A stretch of 64,000 bases of DNA. Source: Peromyscus leucopus. Lineage: Eukaryota > Chordata > Mammalia > Rodentia > Cricetidae. Location of the stretch: assembly GCF_004664715.2 (NCBI RefSeq), contig NC_051069.1, positions 14,508,226 through 14,572,225 on the forward strand, read 5' to 3'. Under the pieces are notes generated by a model. It was not told where the DNA came from. It searched no databases and saw only the letters and a program-made list of their open reading frames with translations. Below are positions 1 to 9,378 of this stretch, in pieces (positions within the stretch are counted from its first letter, which is position 1; every line of letters begins with the position of its first letter). A program made the translations under genes and the position numbers.

Positions 1-1764
1 TAATGTCTATTTTTTTGTGACACAATGACTTCCATGAGGATTGCTTACAGGAGCACAAGTGAGTGATTGATTATAGGAGCTTGGGCGCTTTATCACTGAA
101 GAAAATGTCTCCCCCTCCCCTAGCAACTATTGGCTGCCTGTAGCTCTTCAGGGAGGGGTGGAGTCCCTTGAGTATTTCTGCTGCTCTGCCCTGTCCACGG
201 CTGTAGGAACCTTGTCTTGAAATTTCCGGAGGTCTCTCACAAGTGCTCCAGGCTGGCCTAGCTGTCTGCCTCAGCTGCGGCCTTCTGCTCCGGTTCCGCT
301 TTCCCAGATGATGGCTTCTTCAGATTCCAGGGCCCAGAGCGGCCGTGTGCCCCACCCCCACCCCCACCCCGTCCCTGTGGAAAGCATGTCTGCTGCAAAG
401 GACTTACCACAGTTCCTCTGGGCCTGGGCCGCTGCAGGTGCAGGGTGCAGGGCCCTGGCTTGTGTGCTCCAGAGGCTGCTGATGCCCTGGCTGCATGTTG
501 TCCCCAAAGAGCAAAAGGAACCCCCTGTCCTTGTTAGATTTTTTTTCCCCCTCCAGGGCTCTGCGCTGCACCCAGTGTGGCACTAAGCTGAGGGTGGGAT
601 CTATGCTGGAGTCATGTGGGGATGCGGTTAGATCACCTGCTGGCCTCAACCTCACCTTCAGCTCCTCGAGCTCCACTCATTCTCTTGACATGATGTATCT
701 ACCAGGGGTAGCCTCAGGGCTGCCTGTGACTATTCCTTGGGTGAGGCTCACCCAGATCTGACCCTCACCCCAGGCCCTCATCTGTGTTTAGAACTAGGCA
801 CACTTTCTGTAAAGAGACAGAGAATAAATACGTGGTGGGCCATGTGCCGTCTTTCTGCTGCCGATTTTATTTATTTGTTTATCAGTCTCTTTATTGTTGG
901 CAGGATCTCATTGTCTCAGTTGACCTTGAACTCAGTCTGTAATGAGGATGACCTTGAGTTTCTTATTCTGCCACCTCTACCTCCTTAGTTCTGGGATCAC
1001 AGGTAGCATGGGAACCCGTGCCCAGTTCATATCGATGGTGCTGGGAATCGAACCCCAGGCTCCATGTATTCTAGGCAAGCACTCTACCAACTGAGCCACA
1101 TCTCCAGAGCATGGTAGCTTTTCTTTCTGGTCTCCTTTATTTCTTTTCTTCTTTATCCTTTCTTTTTGTAACTCTTCACAAAAATAAAAGCTAATACTAG
1201 CTAGCTCATGGATTGTCAAAAACAGGCCACCATCTGGCTCATGGGCTGTAGCTGGCTGATGTCTGACCCTCAGGATGATGTAAACCAGGTGGGACGGCAA
1301 CCATCAGGGAGGCCTCTGGAGAGGTGGCTCTTAGGCCAGGTGGGGAATTTGGGAGTCCCTGCTAGGAAGGGAAAATGACAGGACTCTGCAGAGGCTGGGA
1401 GGGGTCAGGGACTCTGTGGAGAATGGCTGAAATGAGGCTTCCTGACATTAGACAGAAAAGCTGGGAGACTAGAAGCTGGGTCAGCCGAGAGATCCTTGAG
1501 CCACTCTTAGCGAGATTATCCTTAGCCAGTGGGCCCTAGCCATGGTTATTAATCACCCTCCGGCTTCTTAGCTCCACTGCTCGCCCTCCTTCTGAGGCAT
1601 GTTCCCATCACCCCTAGCCGAAGTGGCAGGGTTTGGTAGGGTGAATGGAGCTATGGCCGTGGGAGCCTGAGTGAGCTTCATTCAGCTTTGTGGGGTACAG
1701 TGAGACTAGGAAACCCTGTTCACACCTTGGAACAAGATGGTCTCATTCTTCCATCTTCTTCCAG
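1..1764 (+). other. CD276: CD276 intron upstream of the transmembrane exon (partial)
   Basis: No coding exon is visible. The stretch contains a short CCCCCA-rich tract near 350-375 and an antisense B4-type SINE at 868-1110. The rest is moderately GC-rich unique sequence. The intron ends in the acceptor tract TTCTTCCAG at 1756-1764. Confidence 0.75.
868..1110 (-). repeat. B4-type SINE
   Basis: Read on the minus strand it has a tRNA/ID-like head (words equivalent to CTGAGCCACATCTCCAGAGC reversed, box-B-like GAATCGAACCCC) followed by a B1-like body (CTTGAACTCAGTC, CTGGGATCACAGG on the plus strand). The head plus body arrangement is that of rodent B4 elements. It is strongly diverged. Confidence 0.75.
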
Positions 1765-1899
1765 GGCAGCCTATGACATTCCCCCCTGAGGCTCTGTGGG
1801 TGACTGTGGGGCTCTCTGTCTGTCTTGTGGTGCTGCTGGTGGCCCTGGCCTTCGTGTGCTGGAGAAAGATCAAGCAGAGCTGTGAGGAGGAGAATGCAG
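1765..1899 (+). CDS. CD276: CD276 transmembrane exon
   Basis: This 135-nt exon begins with GG, completing a glycine codon started in the exon off the left edge, and continues Q-P-M-T-F-P-P-E-A-L-W-V. A hydrophobic run of about 21 residues (V-T-V-G-L-S-V-C-L to A-F-V-C-W) is the single membrane span. It is followed by the stop-transfer and juxtamembrane stretch R-K-I-K-Q-S-C-E-E-E-N-A, which matches CD276. The acceptor is CTTCCAG at 1758-1764 and the donor is GTGAGT at 1900-1905. Both flanking introns are phase 1 and the length is a multiple of three, so skipping this exon would keep the frame and remove the membrane anchor. A TG microsatellite begins only about 15 nt past the donor. Confidence 0.96.
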
Positions 1900-1912
1900 G
1901 TGAGTGAGAGTG

Positions 1913-1913
<1 letters not shown>

Positions 1914-1954
<41 letters not shown>
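1914..1954. repeat. (TG)n microsatellite beside CD276 splice donor
   Basis: This is a nearly pure TG run of about 20 units starting about 15 nt downstream of the transmembrane exon's donor site. Length is expected to vary between individuals. GU-rich intronic tracts near donors are known binding sites for splicing regulators such as CELF proteins and TDP-43. Confidence 0.95.
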
Positions 1955-1957
<3 letters not shown>

Positions 1958-2161
1958 ATGCAGGTGCGCACATGTGCATACATGCCCACATGTCTTGGGG
2001 CATGTCATTCTTATTCTATAAGAGAATACCCGAGACAGGTTCCAGTAAAAACCAGAAATTTACTGGCTTGTGTTTCTCAAGCTGCGAGTATCATATCCAG
2101 GCATCGGGGAGAGCAGAGAAATCACTTGCGACGGAAGAATGAAGGCTGGAGTTTGGAACTT

Positions 2162-2442
2162 CAGCACCCACATAAATGTCTAGTGGGCATGGCAGCTTGT
2201 CTGTAATTCCAGCTCCTAGAAGAAGACAGGGCTTCCCCGGATCAAACCGATCAGCTAGACTAGCCATATCGGTGAGCTCTGGATTCGATTGAGAGACCCT
2301 GCCGTAATGAATAATGTGGAGAGTGATCAAGGAAGACTCTTGATATCAGCCTTGGGCCTCCACATACATGTGCGCCCACATGTGCACCCACACACATGTA
2401 AACAGGCATGCATGAATACCGCACACTCAGACACAGGCACAA
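2162..2442 (+). repeat. B3-like (B2/B3 superfamily) SINE, head truncated
   Basis: It contains the long-form body words GGCAGCTTGTCTGTAATTCC, GTGAGCTCTGGATTCGA, AGAGACCCTGCC and GTGGAGAGTGATCAAGGAAG, ending in CCTCCACATACATG and a CA-rich tail. The exact subfamily name is uncertain without a library search. Confidence 0.65.
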
Positions 2443-2644
2443 CGTAACTAAGTCAATACCATATCCAGGCACCAGCATCTGGTGAGGCCTTACTGATCAT
2501 TAGGTGGTGGAAAGTGAGAGGGCAAAGGTCACAGAGCCAGTGGGGTCTGCGAGGGCGGAGCTGCTAGAGCCTAATCACCCCTTAGCAGCATCACCTCTTT
2601 AGAAAACAAATTAATTTAAAATTAAAATTTAATTTACATTAAAA

Positions 2645-2798
2645 GTTTTTGTGTATGGGTGTTTTGCCTGCATGTATGCCTGGCACTGGGGTTACAGGTT
2701 ATTGATTATTAGTTGTCATGTGGGTGCTGAGAACAGAATCTTGTTCTCTGCAGGAGCAGACGGTGCTCTGAACTACAGGGCCATATTTCTCCAGCCCA
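2645..2798 (-). repeat. B3 SINE, antisense
   Basis: The plus strand reads GTGTATGGGTGTTTTGCCTG, then CATGTGGGTGCTGAGAACAG, and ends GGGCCATATTTCTCCAGCCC. This is the reverse complement of a diverged B3 element, with its tRNA-derived head at the right end. Confidence 0.75.
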
Positions 2799-3470
2799 CA
2801 AGTCCCGCCCCTTGATATGGTTTGATGACGGCTAATTTCAGTGTGCATTTGGGAGGGAACAGACATCCAGACCGAGCAGCTGCCGTGTCCGTGACAGAAT
2901 GAACGGGAAGAGGGTGCACAGAGGGCCCTAGCCTGAGGCCTCGTGGCTAACTGTTCTCTGAATCAGTGTCCACCTGCCTGTCAGGGCATGAGCATGGCGG
3001 ATGGGCGTAAACAAGATTGTGGGTTGTCATGAAGATGGTGGTGTGTAAAGCTGTAGTGTGACAGGGGATGAGTATGTCTGTGGAAACAAGAATGGAACTG
3101 AGTGTATATGTCTCGTGGGTGTGTCTGTGAGTGAGAAAAGGTCTAGAGAGCCTCGTGAGGATTTAGTTGGTGTGTCACTAGCAAGAGTGTGTGTCTTCCT
3201 CGGAGTGGAAGTATTCAGAGCCTCATGGTGCTGCCTTCTGCTGGTGAGGGGGGTTGTGAATTAGTGTTGGTGATTGTAGATGGGTGAGTGGACATTGGTG
3301 CGTGGCACAGGAAGAGACGGAGGTATGAGAGCAGACAGGTGCCTAGGTGTGGGGAACAAGTGAGGAGAGTTTGGTCAGTTGTGGGTAAGCGATGCTTGTG
3401 ACTTAGACGGTTAAGTGGGCTGTGTGTGCCTGGAGAGGGTGGATGGAGAGACAGAAGTGGGGTGCGGAGG

Positions 3471-3767
3471 GACTGGGAGATAGGTGACTGTCAGTAAAGT
3501 ACCTGCTGTGCAAACATGAGGACCAGAGTGGATCCCCAGCGCCCACGCAAGTCTGGCGGGGCAGCTTGCTTCTGTAACCTGGGGGTTAGGGAGACCAGAG
3601 GATCCCCAACGTTCACCGGGCAGCCGGTCTAGCCGAACCAGTGAGCTCCGTGTTTAACGAGGAACCCTGTCTCAAAATATAAGGTGGAGAGTGATTGAGG
3701 CGGACACCCGATGCCAACCTCTGGCTTTCATGTGCACGCACGCACGCACACATGCACATACTCACAC

Positions 3768-3770
<3 letters not shown>
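3471..3770 (+). repeat. B3-like SINE
   Basis: The head GACTGGGAGATAGGTGACTG is followed by TAAAGTACCTGCTGTGCAAA, ATGAGGACCAGAGTGGATCC and CCAGCGCCCAC. The body carries GAACCCTGTCTCAAAATATA and GGTGGAGAGTGATTGAGG. It runs into a CA microsatellite that is probably its expanded tail. Confidence 0.7.

Positions 3771-3804
<34 letters not shown>
3771..3804. repeat. (CA)n microsatellite
   Basis: This CA run of about 17 units sits at the 3' end of the preceding B3-like SINE, the usual origin of such repeats in rodents. Confidence 0.95.
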
Positions 3805-3809
<5 letters not shown>

Positions 3810-4095
3810 AAAATAAAAGAAGTGGGGTGCAGATGTGATGTTGGCAGGGTTGCAAGTGAGTGGGTGTGTGAAGTCATAGGCTGGGTGGGTAGAAAGCTTG
3901 ATAAGTGGTCCCTGGCCAGATAAGTGCTGGGCTTCCTGCTGGGCCCCTTCCATTCTATCCTAGGTTCGGCTCTGCTCTGGTCTCAAGCTCCAACCCTGAA
4001 TTCAGCATTCAGACCAGAAGTCAAATTTGCTCAGTCCCCAGGTGTGGAGGTGTGGGAACGACAACCCTGAGAAAGTTTGTGATTCACCCTTCTAG

Positions 4096-4137
4096 GTGCC
4101 GAGGACCAGGATGGGGATGGAGAAGGATCCAAGACGG
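4096..4137 (+). CDS. CD276: CD276 cytoplasmic-tail exon (42 nt)
   Basis: The acceptor is CACCCTTCTAG ending at 4095 and the donor is GTGAGT from 4138. With the G left over from the transmembrane exon it reads G-A-E-D-Q-D-G-D-G-E-G-S-K-T, the acidic tail segment of CD276. Both boundaries are phase 1 and the length is a multiple of three, so it can be included or skipped in frame. No ITIM or ITSM motif is present, in keeping with the CD276 tail. If the next intron is retained, the frame stays open to a TAA at 4401-4403, giving 88 extra codons. Confidence 0.95.
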
Positions 4138-5493
4138 GTGAGTGTGGCCCTCTTAACTGGGTGGGTGGGGGCATCCGGGATGGGAGACAGGACTTCATGA
4201 TCTGGGGCTGGAATGAAGTACCGTCTGATGGAGCCCCCAACCCAGGGAAGGTCTGGAGGCAGAACACCGGCCTACCACAGGAGTCTCCTGCCTACCCTAA
4301 CCCATCCATCAGGACTGTAGCAACTGGGAGCTTCCCAGGGGTGGGAGGAGGGCTGCCAGAGAGGGGCGGTCCCTTATCGACAAAGGAGCCTTCGGCAAAA
4401 TAACTCTCTTTGGCCTATTTTTCCCATATCTGAAAAAACGGGCATGAGAACAGGTCTCTAGGTTTTTCTGGGTTGGGTTAGATGAGATAGTCTATATAGA
4501 AGACAGTACCGTGCTTGGTGTCTAGGTAAGAGCGTACGGTGGTGCCCTATTGTGATAAAGCGGACAACTGTGGACAGTTCTTAGAGGCTTTGAACACTGA
4601 TGGAGCGCTTTGCTCCTCCGGGCTTCTGTGTTTCACCTGTGAAATACCATCTTGGCCCTGTTCTGATGGCACCTGGGAGTTGCCGTGGGACAAGGGATGA
4701 GGGTCTTGGGCTGAGATCTGGTTTTAGGGTGGGTGTTGAGGTCCTAGTGCCCTACAGCTGCAGGAGTGACCAGGAGTGACCAAGCTGAGAAAGGCAAGTT
4801 TCCCATGAGCCATCTTGGACTGTTCCAGTTGACACCAGCTCCCTTCCCACCCCCCTAGGAGGCAGGGCAGGAGCGGGGCAGCCATCACCACCATTCCCCC
4901 ACTGACCTGGGGACGGCTATAAATCATGCCGATTAGTTCTCCACCTGTTGGTGCTTGTGTGGCAGGCATGGAGATGGGCCTGGGATCGAGCCTCATTTCT
5001 CATGCTCAGAGGCAGATGTTGGCCGAGAGGGGAAGGGAGGGAGGGAGGGAGGGAGGGAGGGAGGGAGGGAGGGGAGGAGAGAGAATGGGCTAGAGAGTTA
5101 GTCAGCCTCCAGGCCACGTGACCCTGGGCCTCTGGAGGCCCCTGCAACCATGCCAGCCTCCCTTGATCCTGATTTCACCTCATTTATGATCTGGGTTCTG
5201 TGTGCTGCCACATCTCCAGCTTGTCTGGGGACAGGTGCCTGTCCCCATTCTGTAGTATTAGGGGCCTGAGATTCAGAGAGGGAAGACACATGGGACTTAT
5301 TCAGAGACGGTGGAGGTGGGACTTCTGAACTGAGGCTTGGGCTAGCTCTCTGGGCCTCCTCCCCTGGCACTGTGATGGTGCCCCCAGACTGCCCATCCCT
5401 GCCCATGCCTTCTACATTCTCCCCCTCACTTCTTCCTCTGCCTGCCTCCCTAGGGCTCTTCTCTTATCACAAGTCCCTTCCTTTTTTTTTCAG
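4138..5493 (+). other. CD276: CD276 intron between the two small tail exons
   Basis: The intron is GT-AG and phase 1. No SINE is evident; it is mostly GC-rich unique sequence with a (GGGA)n tract at 5035-5074. The first 264 nt are open in the CD276 frame. It ends in a good polypyrimidine tract, CCTTCCTTTTTTTTTCAG. Confidence 0.85.
5035..5074. repeat. (GGGA)n tract
   Basis: This is about nine to ten GGGA units on the sense strand of the CD276 pre-mRNA. Runs of GGG separated by single A residues can form G-quadruplexes. Confidence 0.95.
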
Positions 5494-5529
5494 CTCTGCG
5501 GCCTCTGAAGCACTCTGAAAACAAAGAAG
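5494..5529 (+). CDS. CD276: CD276 cytoplasmic-tail exon (36 nt)
   Basis: The acceptor is TTTTTTTTCAG ending at 5493 and the donor is GTAATG from 5530, a non-optimal donor with T at +4. With the carried-over G it encodes A-L-R-P-L-K-H-S-E-N-K-E, matching the basic segment of the CD276 tail. Phase 1 on both sides and a length of 36 nt make it a symmetric micro-exon whose skipping keeps the frame. Confidence 0.95.
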
Positions 5530-6817
5530 GTAATGATATATTGCCTGAAATGGAATGTGTGTGTGTGTGTTGTGTTTGTGTGTCTGTGTAGGAAGCTGGG
5601 GAGCCGGGGCAGCCATCATCACCCTTCCGCTACTGACCTGTGCTTCCTCCCCAGAAGAGTAGCATCCGCTCACCTCCTGGAGAGATGGTAGAGGGTAGAG
5701 GAGCCAGGTCCCAGCTGCTCCAATAGGCTTACCTGCACCAGACATTTCTGCCCCTCCTGTCTGATAGTCTGAAAGCTGCAGGTACCCTGGGGCCTGGATT
5801 CCGTCCCCTGCAACATGAAGCTTCCATCCTTGGGTCTAAAGGGTTGCTGTGGCTGCCATGCCCCCTCCAGAGGCAAGAGATGAGAAGGAGGGCAGGGAAC
5901 ATCTTTCTAGGGCTTGGCCAAAAATAGCTCCTGTCACTTTAGATACATCCCATTGGGCAGAACCTAGTCACGTGACCCGTTTCTCAGGTGAGGCTAGAAA
6001 TGTAGGGTTCATCTCGGCAGCCACGTTTCTGGAGCACAGGAGATGACTTGTCGGTACGGCAGTTGTTACTACTCACATCCGAGGGTTCACTGGGAAGCAC
6101 AGGAAATGAGAGGTCTCCTCCCTGTCATTGGAAAATAGTGAGCACCAAAGAGTGAAACCCTGCTGATGATAATGTTGGCCGGGTGTCTGAAGAGAGTTGC
6201 CGCCCAGAGTAGCCTCATAGGTGAAACAATGAGCTTCCCTGCCCCCCAGGGAGGTACCCTGGCTCTAGTCTGTGTCCAAGATGGATGGCTGCAGAGGCAG
6301 GCTGTGACAGCTCCTTTCCTGAGGACACAGACAGAACCCAAAGGAAGGAAGAACGTGCCCAAGGCCTTCTAAACTGCTGGTGCAAGCTGGGATGTGGAGC
6401 GGGGCCAGGGGTGTCAGATTTGGATGTTCTTCAGTAGGGAGGCAAAGTCAGAGGGAGAAGGCTCCCTGCAGCATTACTCTCCAGGTCATTAGGATGGGAA
6501 GAGGCCTTCCTGCCAGAGGAGGGAATTGGGCCAGGCCTCGAAGGGTGAGTCAGATGGACCAAGCAGGCCAGTGGGAGGGAGTGTGTGGGGTGACTCTCTC
6601 ACCTGGCTCCTGTGTACATACTGGCCTCCAGTGGAGCGGTGTAAGAAGACACATTCCTTATTCTACCTGTCCTGTGCACATACTAGCCTCCAGGAGAGTG
6701 GTTAGGGGTGCACACCCCCCAACCTGGATCTGTGACTTCAGATGTGTCCCCAGGAGTAGAACTTCCAGCTTCTAATGCATTTCCCTCCTTTTCCTCTCAT
6801 CCTACCATGAAATGCAG
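5530..6817 (+). other. CD276: Last CD276 intron
   Basis: The intron is GT-AG (GTAATG to AATGCAG) and phase 1. A GT-rich microsatellite lies at 5556-5590, just inside the donor. The rest is unique sequence without an obvious SINE. The acceptor lacks a long pyrimidine tract directly beside the AG, but a pyrimidine-rich stretch is present at 6781-6804. Confidence 0.85.
5556..5590. repeat. GT-rich microsatellite beside CD276 donor
   Basis: This interrupted (GT)n begins about 26 nt after the donor of the 36-nt exon. Confidence 0.9.
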
Positions 6818-6840
6818 ATGATGGACAAGAAATAGCCTGA
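6818..6840 (+). CDS. CD276: CD276 last coding exon with stop codon
   Basis: The coding part of the terminal exon starts after AATGCAG. With the carried-over G it reads D-D-G-Q-E-I-A followed by TGA at 6838-6840, the CD276 C-terminus. The exon continues into the 3' UTR. Confidence 0.96.
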
Positions 6841-6981
6841 CTGGGAGCGGCTGCCTTTCCCAGGTGGGGGGCCCACCCTCTGGCTGTGTTGAGCCTCAAT
6901 GTGAGCCCTGCCCTAATGAATGGGTTCTGCTCTGGGGGTCTCCCCATTCTCCAAAGGATCTGGTACATAGGCCACCTGCAA

Positions 6982-7330
6982 CCTTATTTCTCTGATGGAC
7001 TTAATTCCCATCATCCTAAAGCCTTATTTTTCCGGTGACACGATACATGAGCCATCCTGCGGCCTTATTTCTTATGGACATGACACACAGACCGCTCCAC
7101 CTCAACGTTCCTCCAGAATCATCCAGGGACCTTGTTTCTCCAATGACACTACACATGAACCTTCCTTCGGCCTTATTCCTTATGGACACACGCAAACCAC
7201 CCCCACCTCCTTGCTCCTCCAAAGCCACACAGACCGTGAAACTGCTGTTATTCTCCAAGGCACACAACTATTCAAACCCCTGCCTTATTTATCTGAAGCC
7301 AGCTGCATGGTCACCTCCTGGTTTCCCCAT
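6982..7330 (+). repeat. ~40-bp degenerate tandem repeat in CD276 3' UTR
   Basis: Starts similar to CCTTATTTCTCC occur at 6982, 7022, 7063, 7130, 7171, about 7209, about 7247 and 7283. Most steps are 36-41 bp; one 67-bp step spans a more decayed copy. Units share 'TTTCTCCRATGACAC' and 'CACATGARCCNTCCT' words. This is an old tandem array rather than a SINE. Confidence 0.8.
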
Positions 7331-7701
7331 GGCCCTGGTACATCTTGCTTACCGCTCCTCAACCTTTGTTCTGACTAGTGTGGGTCCCATCTCTTCAGCA
7401 TCTCCAAGTCTTCATCCTGACTCACCCGCCCTGGGCTTGGCTTTGGTTATCTCCCTCCCTGGCTAAGTGCAATGGGGACATACCCCCCACCTATATGCAC
7501 AGGTACATTGATACTTGGAGCTGCACATGCTGGAACACGTACAGACTTGCCTTGTGTGGCCTGCTCTGGCTGCCCCGGGCTGTGCCCATTCTCCCCACAG
7601 GAAGCTGGTACTGGCTGCCCTGGTTCTCAGGGCCCCTCACGGGGTCAGCCTTCATCCCTGTGCTTTCTCGTGTTTGGAATCTTTGTTACTTTTACTTTCT
7701 T

Positions 7702-7707
7702 AGTAAA
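7702..7707 (+). promoter_or_regulatory. CD276: Candidate CD276 poly(A) signal (AGTAAA)
   Basis: AGTAAA is one of the commoner variants of AATAAA. It lies 860 nt after the stop in a short AT-rich stretch (TACTTTTACTTTCTT before, TTAATGTCTGTAG after). The assignment is by position only. Confidence 0.45.
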
Positions 7708-8278
7708 TTAATGTCTGTAGAGCAACCACAGGGGTCAGCACTGTGCTGGGTGCCAAGGGCCTGCAGAAAAATCAGAGTCCCTTGCCTCTAGACCTCACCT
7801 TCCAGCTGGGAAGTGGCCTGGCTTCCTACTGTACCCACCTGTGCCCACAGTTTCTGGATACCTCACCCTCGGCCCACACTGTCCCTGACCCAGGGCCTGG
7901 GGTAGAGGCAGAAACCCGGAGAAAGCACAGTCCTTGGCCATACCTGGAGAACTGAGTGTTTTCTAGAATCTTTCTAGATGTGGACTGGAAGGCAGGTGGC
8001 CACAGCCATTCAGACCTGGATGGAGACAGCAGCTTATGTCATCCTGGGACCTCCTCAACAGCTGGAGCCTGGGGAAGGCCCAAGCCAGGAAAAGAGGGCC
8101 TGAGGACAAGAAAGGACCGCTCCTCACTCACCATGGTGCTATTCCGGACCTGGGGCTTGTACCTGGCTTGTCTCTGACAGCCCTGGCTTCTGGCAAAGCA
8201 GACCTTCTGGTGTCCCCTGGAGGCATCTCTCCCACCCCAGTACTGCAGAATGTGAGGATAATTTAAAGATGGACTCTG

Positions 8279-8424
8279 GCTAGGTGTGGTGGTGCACACC
8301 TTTAATCTGGGAGGCAAAGGCAGGAGGATCTCTGAGTTCGAGGCCAGCCTGGGCTACAGAGTGTCTTTCAGGATTACTGGGGCAACACAGAGAAACCATC
8401 TCAAAAGACACAACAAAAAATAAA
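8279..8424 (+). repeat. B1 SINE
   Basis: Forward B1 words GCTAGGTGTGGTGGTGCACA, CCTTTAATC, GAGTTCGAGGCCAGCCTGGG and an A-rich tail are present. It is diverged and internally altered. Confidence 0.85.
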
Positions 8425-8658
8425 CATGGGACTCTGTAAACTGGGTGTATTTTGGGAGAAATAAATGCCTGTCTTTCACTAGCTTCTTGCCTGTGGTATC
8501 TGTGAAACAGTGGGGAGGCTTGGCTCCAGGAGGGAGGAACCTGTCCTGGGCATTTCAGGCTGGGGTAGGGCTACCCGCTTCACCATGAAAGCTTTTTCTC
8601 CACTGTGATGCCTACTTCTCAAGCTTCTGTCGAGCTGAGGAGAAAAACAAAACAAAAC

Positions 8659-8660
<2 letters not shown>

Positions 8661-8708
<48 letters not shown>

Positions 8709-8711
8709 CAC
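8661..8711. repeat. (CA)n microsatellite
   Basis: A CA run of about 25 units follows an AACAAAACAA tract. Confidence 0.95.
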
Positions 8712-9165
8712 TATTCTATTCCTGGCTGACCCCAGTGGAATGGGAACTAGCCCAGGACCTGGCTTTGCTTTGTGACACTGAGCAGGACATTGACTTTTGG
8801 GGCTCACTTCTAGAGACCTTCCACTTGGGAAGTCCGAGAGGACAGTGAACTTGGAGGACAAAAAGATTTCCAGAGAACCAGGTTCAGCGATAGGGAAGCC
8901 TGCAGAATGCCCTGGCATCGAAAAATACCCTGGCATCCTTTTTCCTTGGGGCACAGCTTCAGCACTCGGCCTTGTCAGAGCATCACAAGCCCTGGACAGG
9001 AGGCCGGACTGCAGTGGAGCTCAGGCTACAGAGCTGGTTACTCTGGCTCCGCAACCAACATGACCATGTCCCTCATACCTCAGAACACTGATGATTTCTT
9101 TACTGAACAGGGGTGAAGAGTCCTGTACAAAAAGCAGGTAACGTTCTTTACAACCCGGATGATGT

Positions 9166-9378
9166 GGGGCTGGGGATGTAGCTCAGTGGTCAGGGCGCTT
9201 GTCTAACATGTACAAAACCCTGGTCTTGATCCTTAGCACGGAGTAAGTGGAACACGGTGGTGCACGTTTGTATTTTTAGCACTCAAGAGTTGGAGGCAGG
9301 AAGATCAGAGTTCGAGGTCATCTGACCTACATATCGAGTTTGAGACCAGCCCTACATGCGATCCTGTCTCAAAACAGA
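9166..9378 (+). repeat. B4-type SINE
   Basis: The ID/tRNA-like head GGGGCTGGGGATGTAGCTCA is joined to a B1-like body (GGAGGCAGGAAGATCAGAG, TTCGAGGTCATC) and ends CCTGTCTCAAAACAG. Confidence 0.85.

Larger units (their letters stand above)
1900..4095 (+). other. CD276: CD276 intron between transmembrane and first tail exon
   Basis: The intron is GT-AG (GTGAGT to TTCTAG) and phase 1. It holds a TG repeat at 1914-1954, a B3-like SINE at 2162-2442, an antisense B3 at 2645-2798, and a B3-like SINE with a CA tail at 3471-3804. The 2950-3460 stretch is GTG-rich unique sequence. If retained, the frame stops three codons after the exon (GGT GAG TGA). Confidence 0.85.
1..7720 (+). other. CD276: CD276 (B7-H3) gene, 3' portion
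   Basis: CD276 is a type I membrane glycoprotein of the B7 family that acts at the cell surface as an immune checkpoint ligand. Only its 3' end is here: four coding exons for the transmembrane segment and cytoplasmic tail, followed by the 3' UTR. Each exon is flanked by AG and GT splice sites, and the joined reading frame ends in D-D-G-Q-E-I-A-stop, the CD276 C-terminus. The signal peptide and immunoglobulin exons lie left of position 1, so the 2Ig versus 4Ig form cannot be told from this window. The 3' boundary is estimated from a variant poly(A) signal and is uncertain. Confidence 0.93.
6841..7720 (+). other. CD276: CD276 3' UTR
   Basis: It follows the stop codon without an intervening splice signal that I can defend. 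Positions 6982-7330 consist of degenerate copies of a ~40-bp unit beginning CCTTATTTCTCC-ATGACAC. The end is placed just after AGTAAA at 7702-7707, a variant poly(A) signal followed by a GT-containing stretch. A longer form ending after AATAAA at 8460 is possible. Confidence 0.6.
7721..9165. other. Region just past CD276
   Basis: No gene is recognised. It holds a B1 SINE at 8279-8424, AATAAA at 8460-8465 (a possible distal CD276 poly(A) signal, followed by a GTGTGG-type stretch near 8490) and a CA microsatellite at 8661-8711. The rest is unique sequence. Confidence 0.5.

Noticed and set aside
6982..7330. Regular ~40-bp repeats as a CRISPR array
   Set aside because: The genome is mammalian; units are contiguous and degenerate with no conserved repeat alternating with unique spacers.
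7035..7466. 143-codon frame after the CD276 stop
   Set aside because: It lies in the CD276 3' UTR over the 40-bp array and is a by-product of the repeat.
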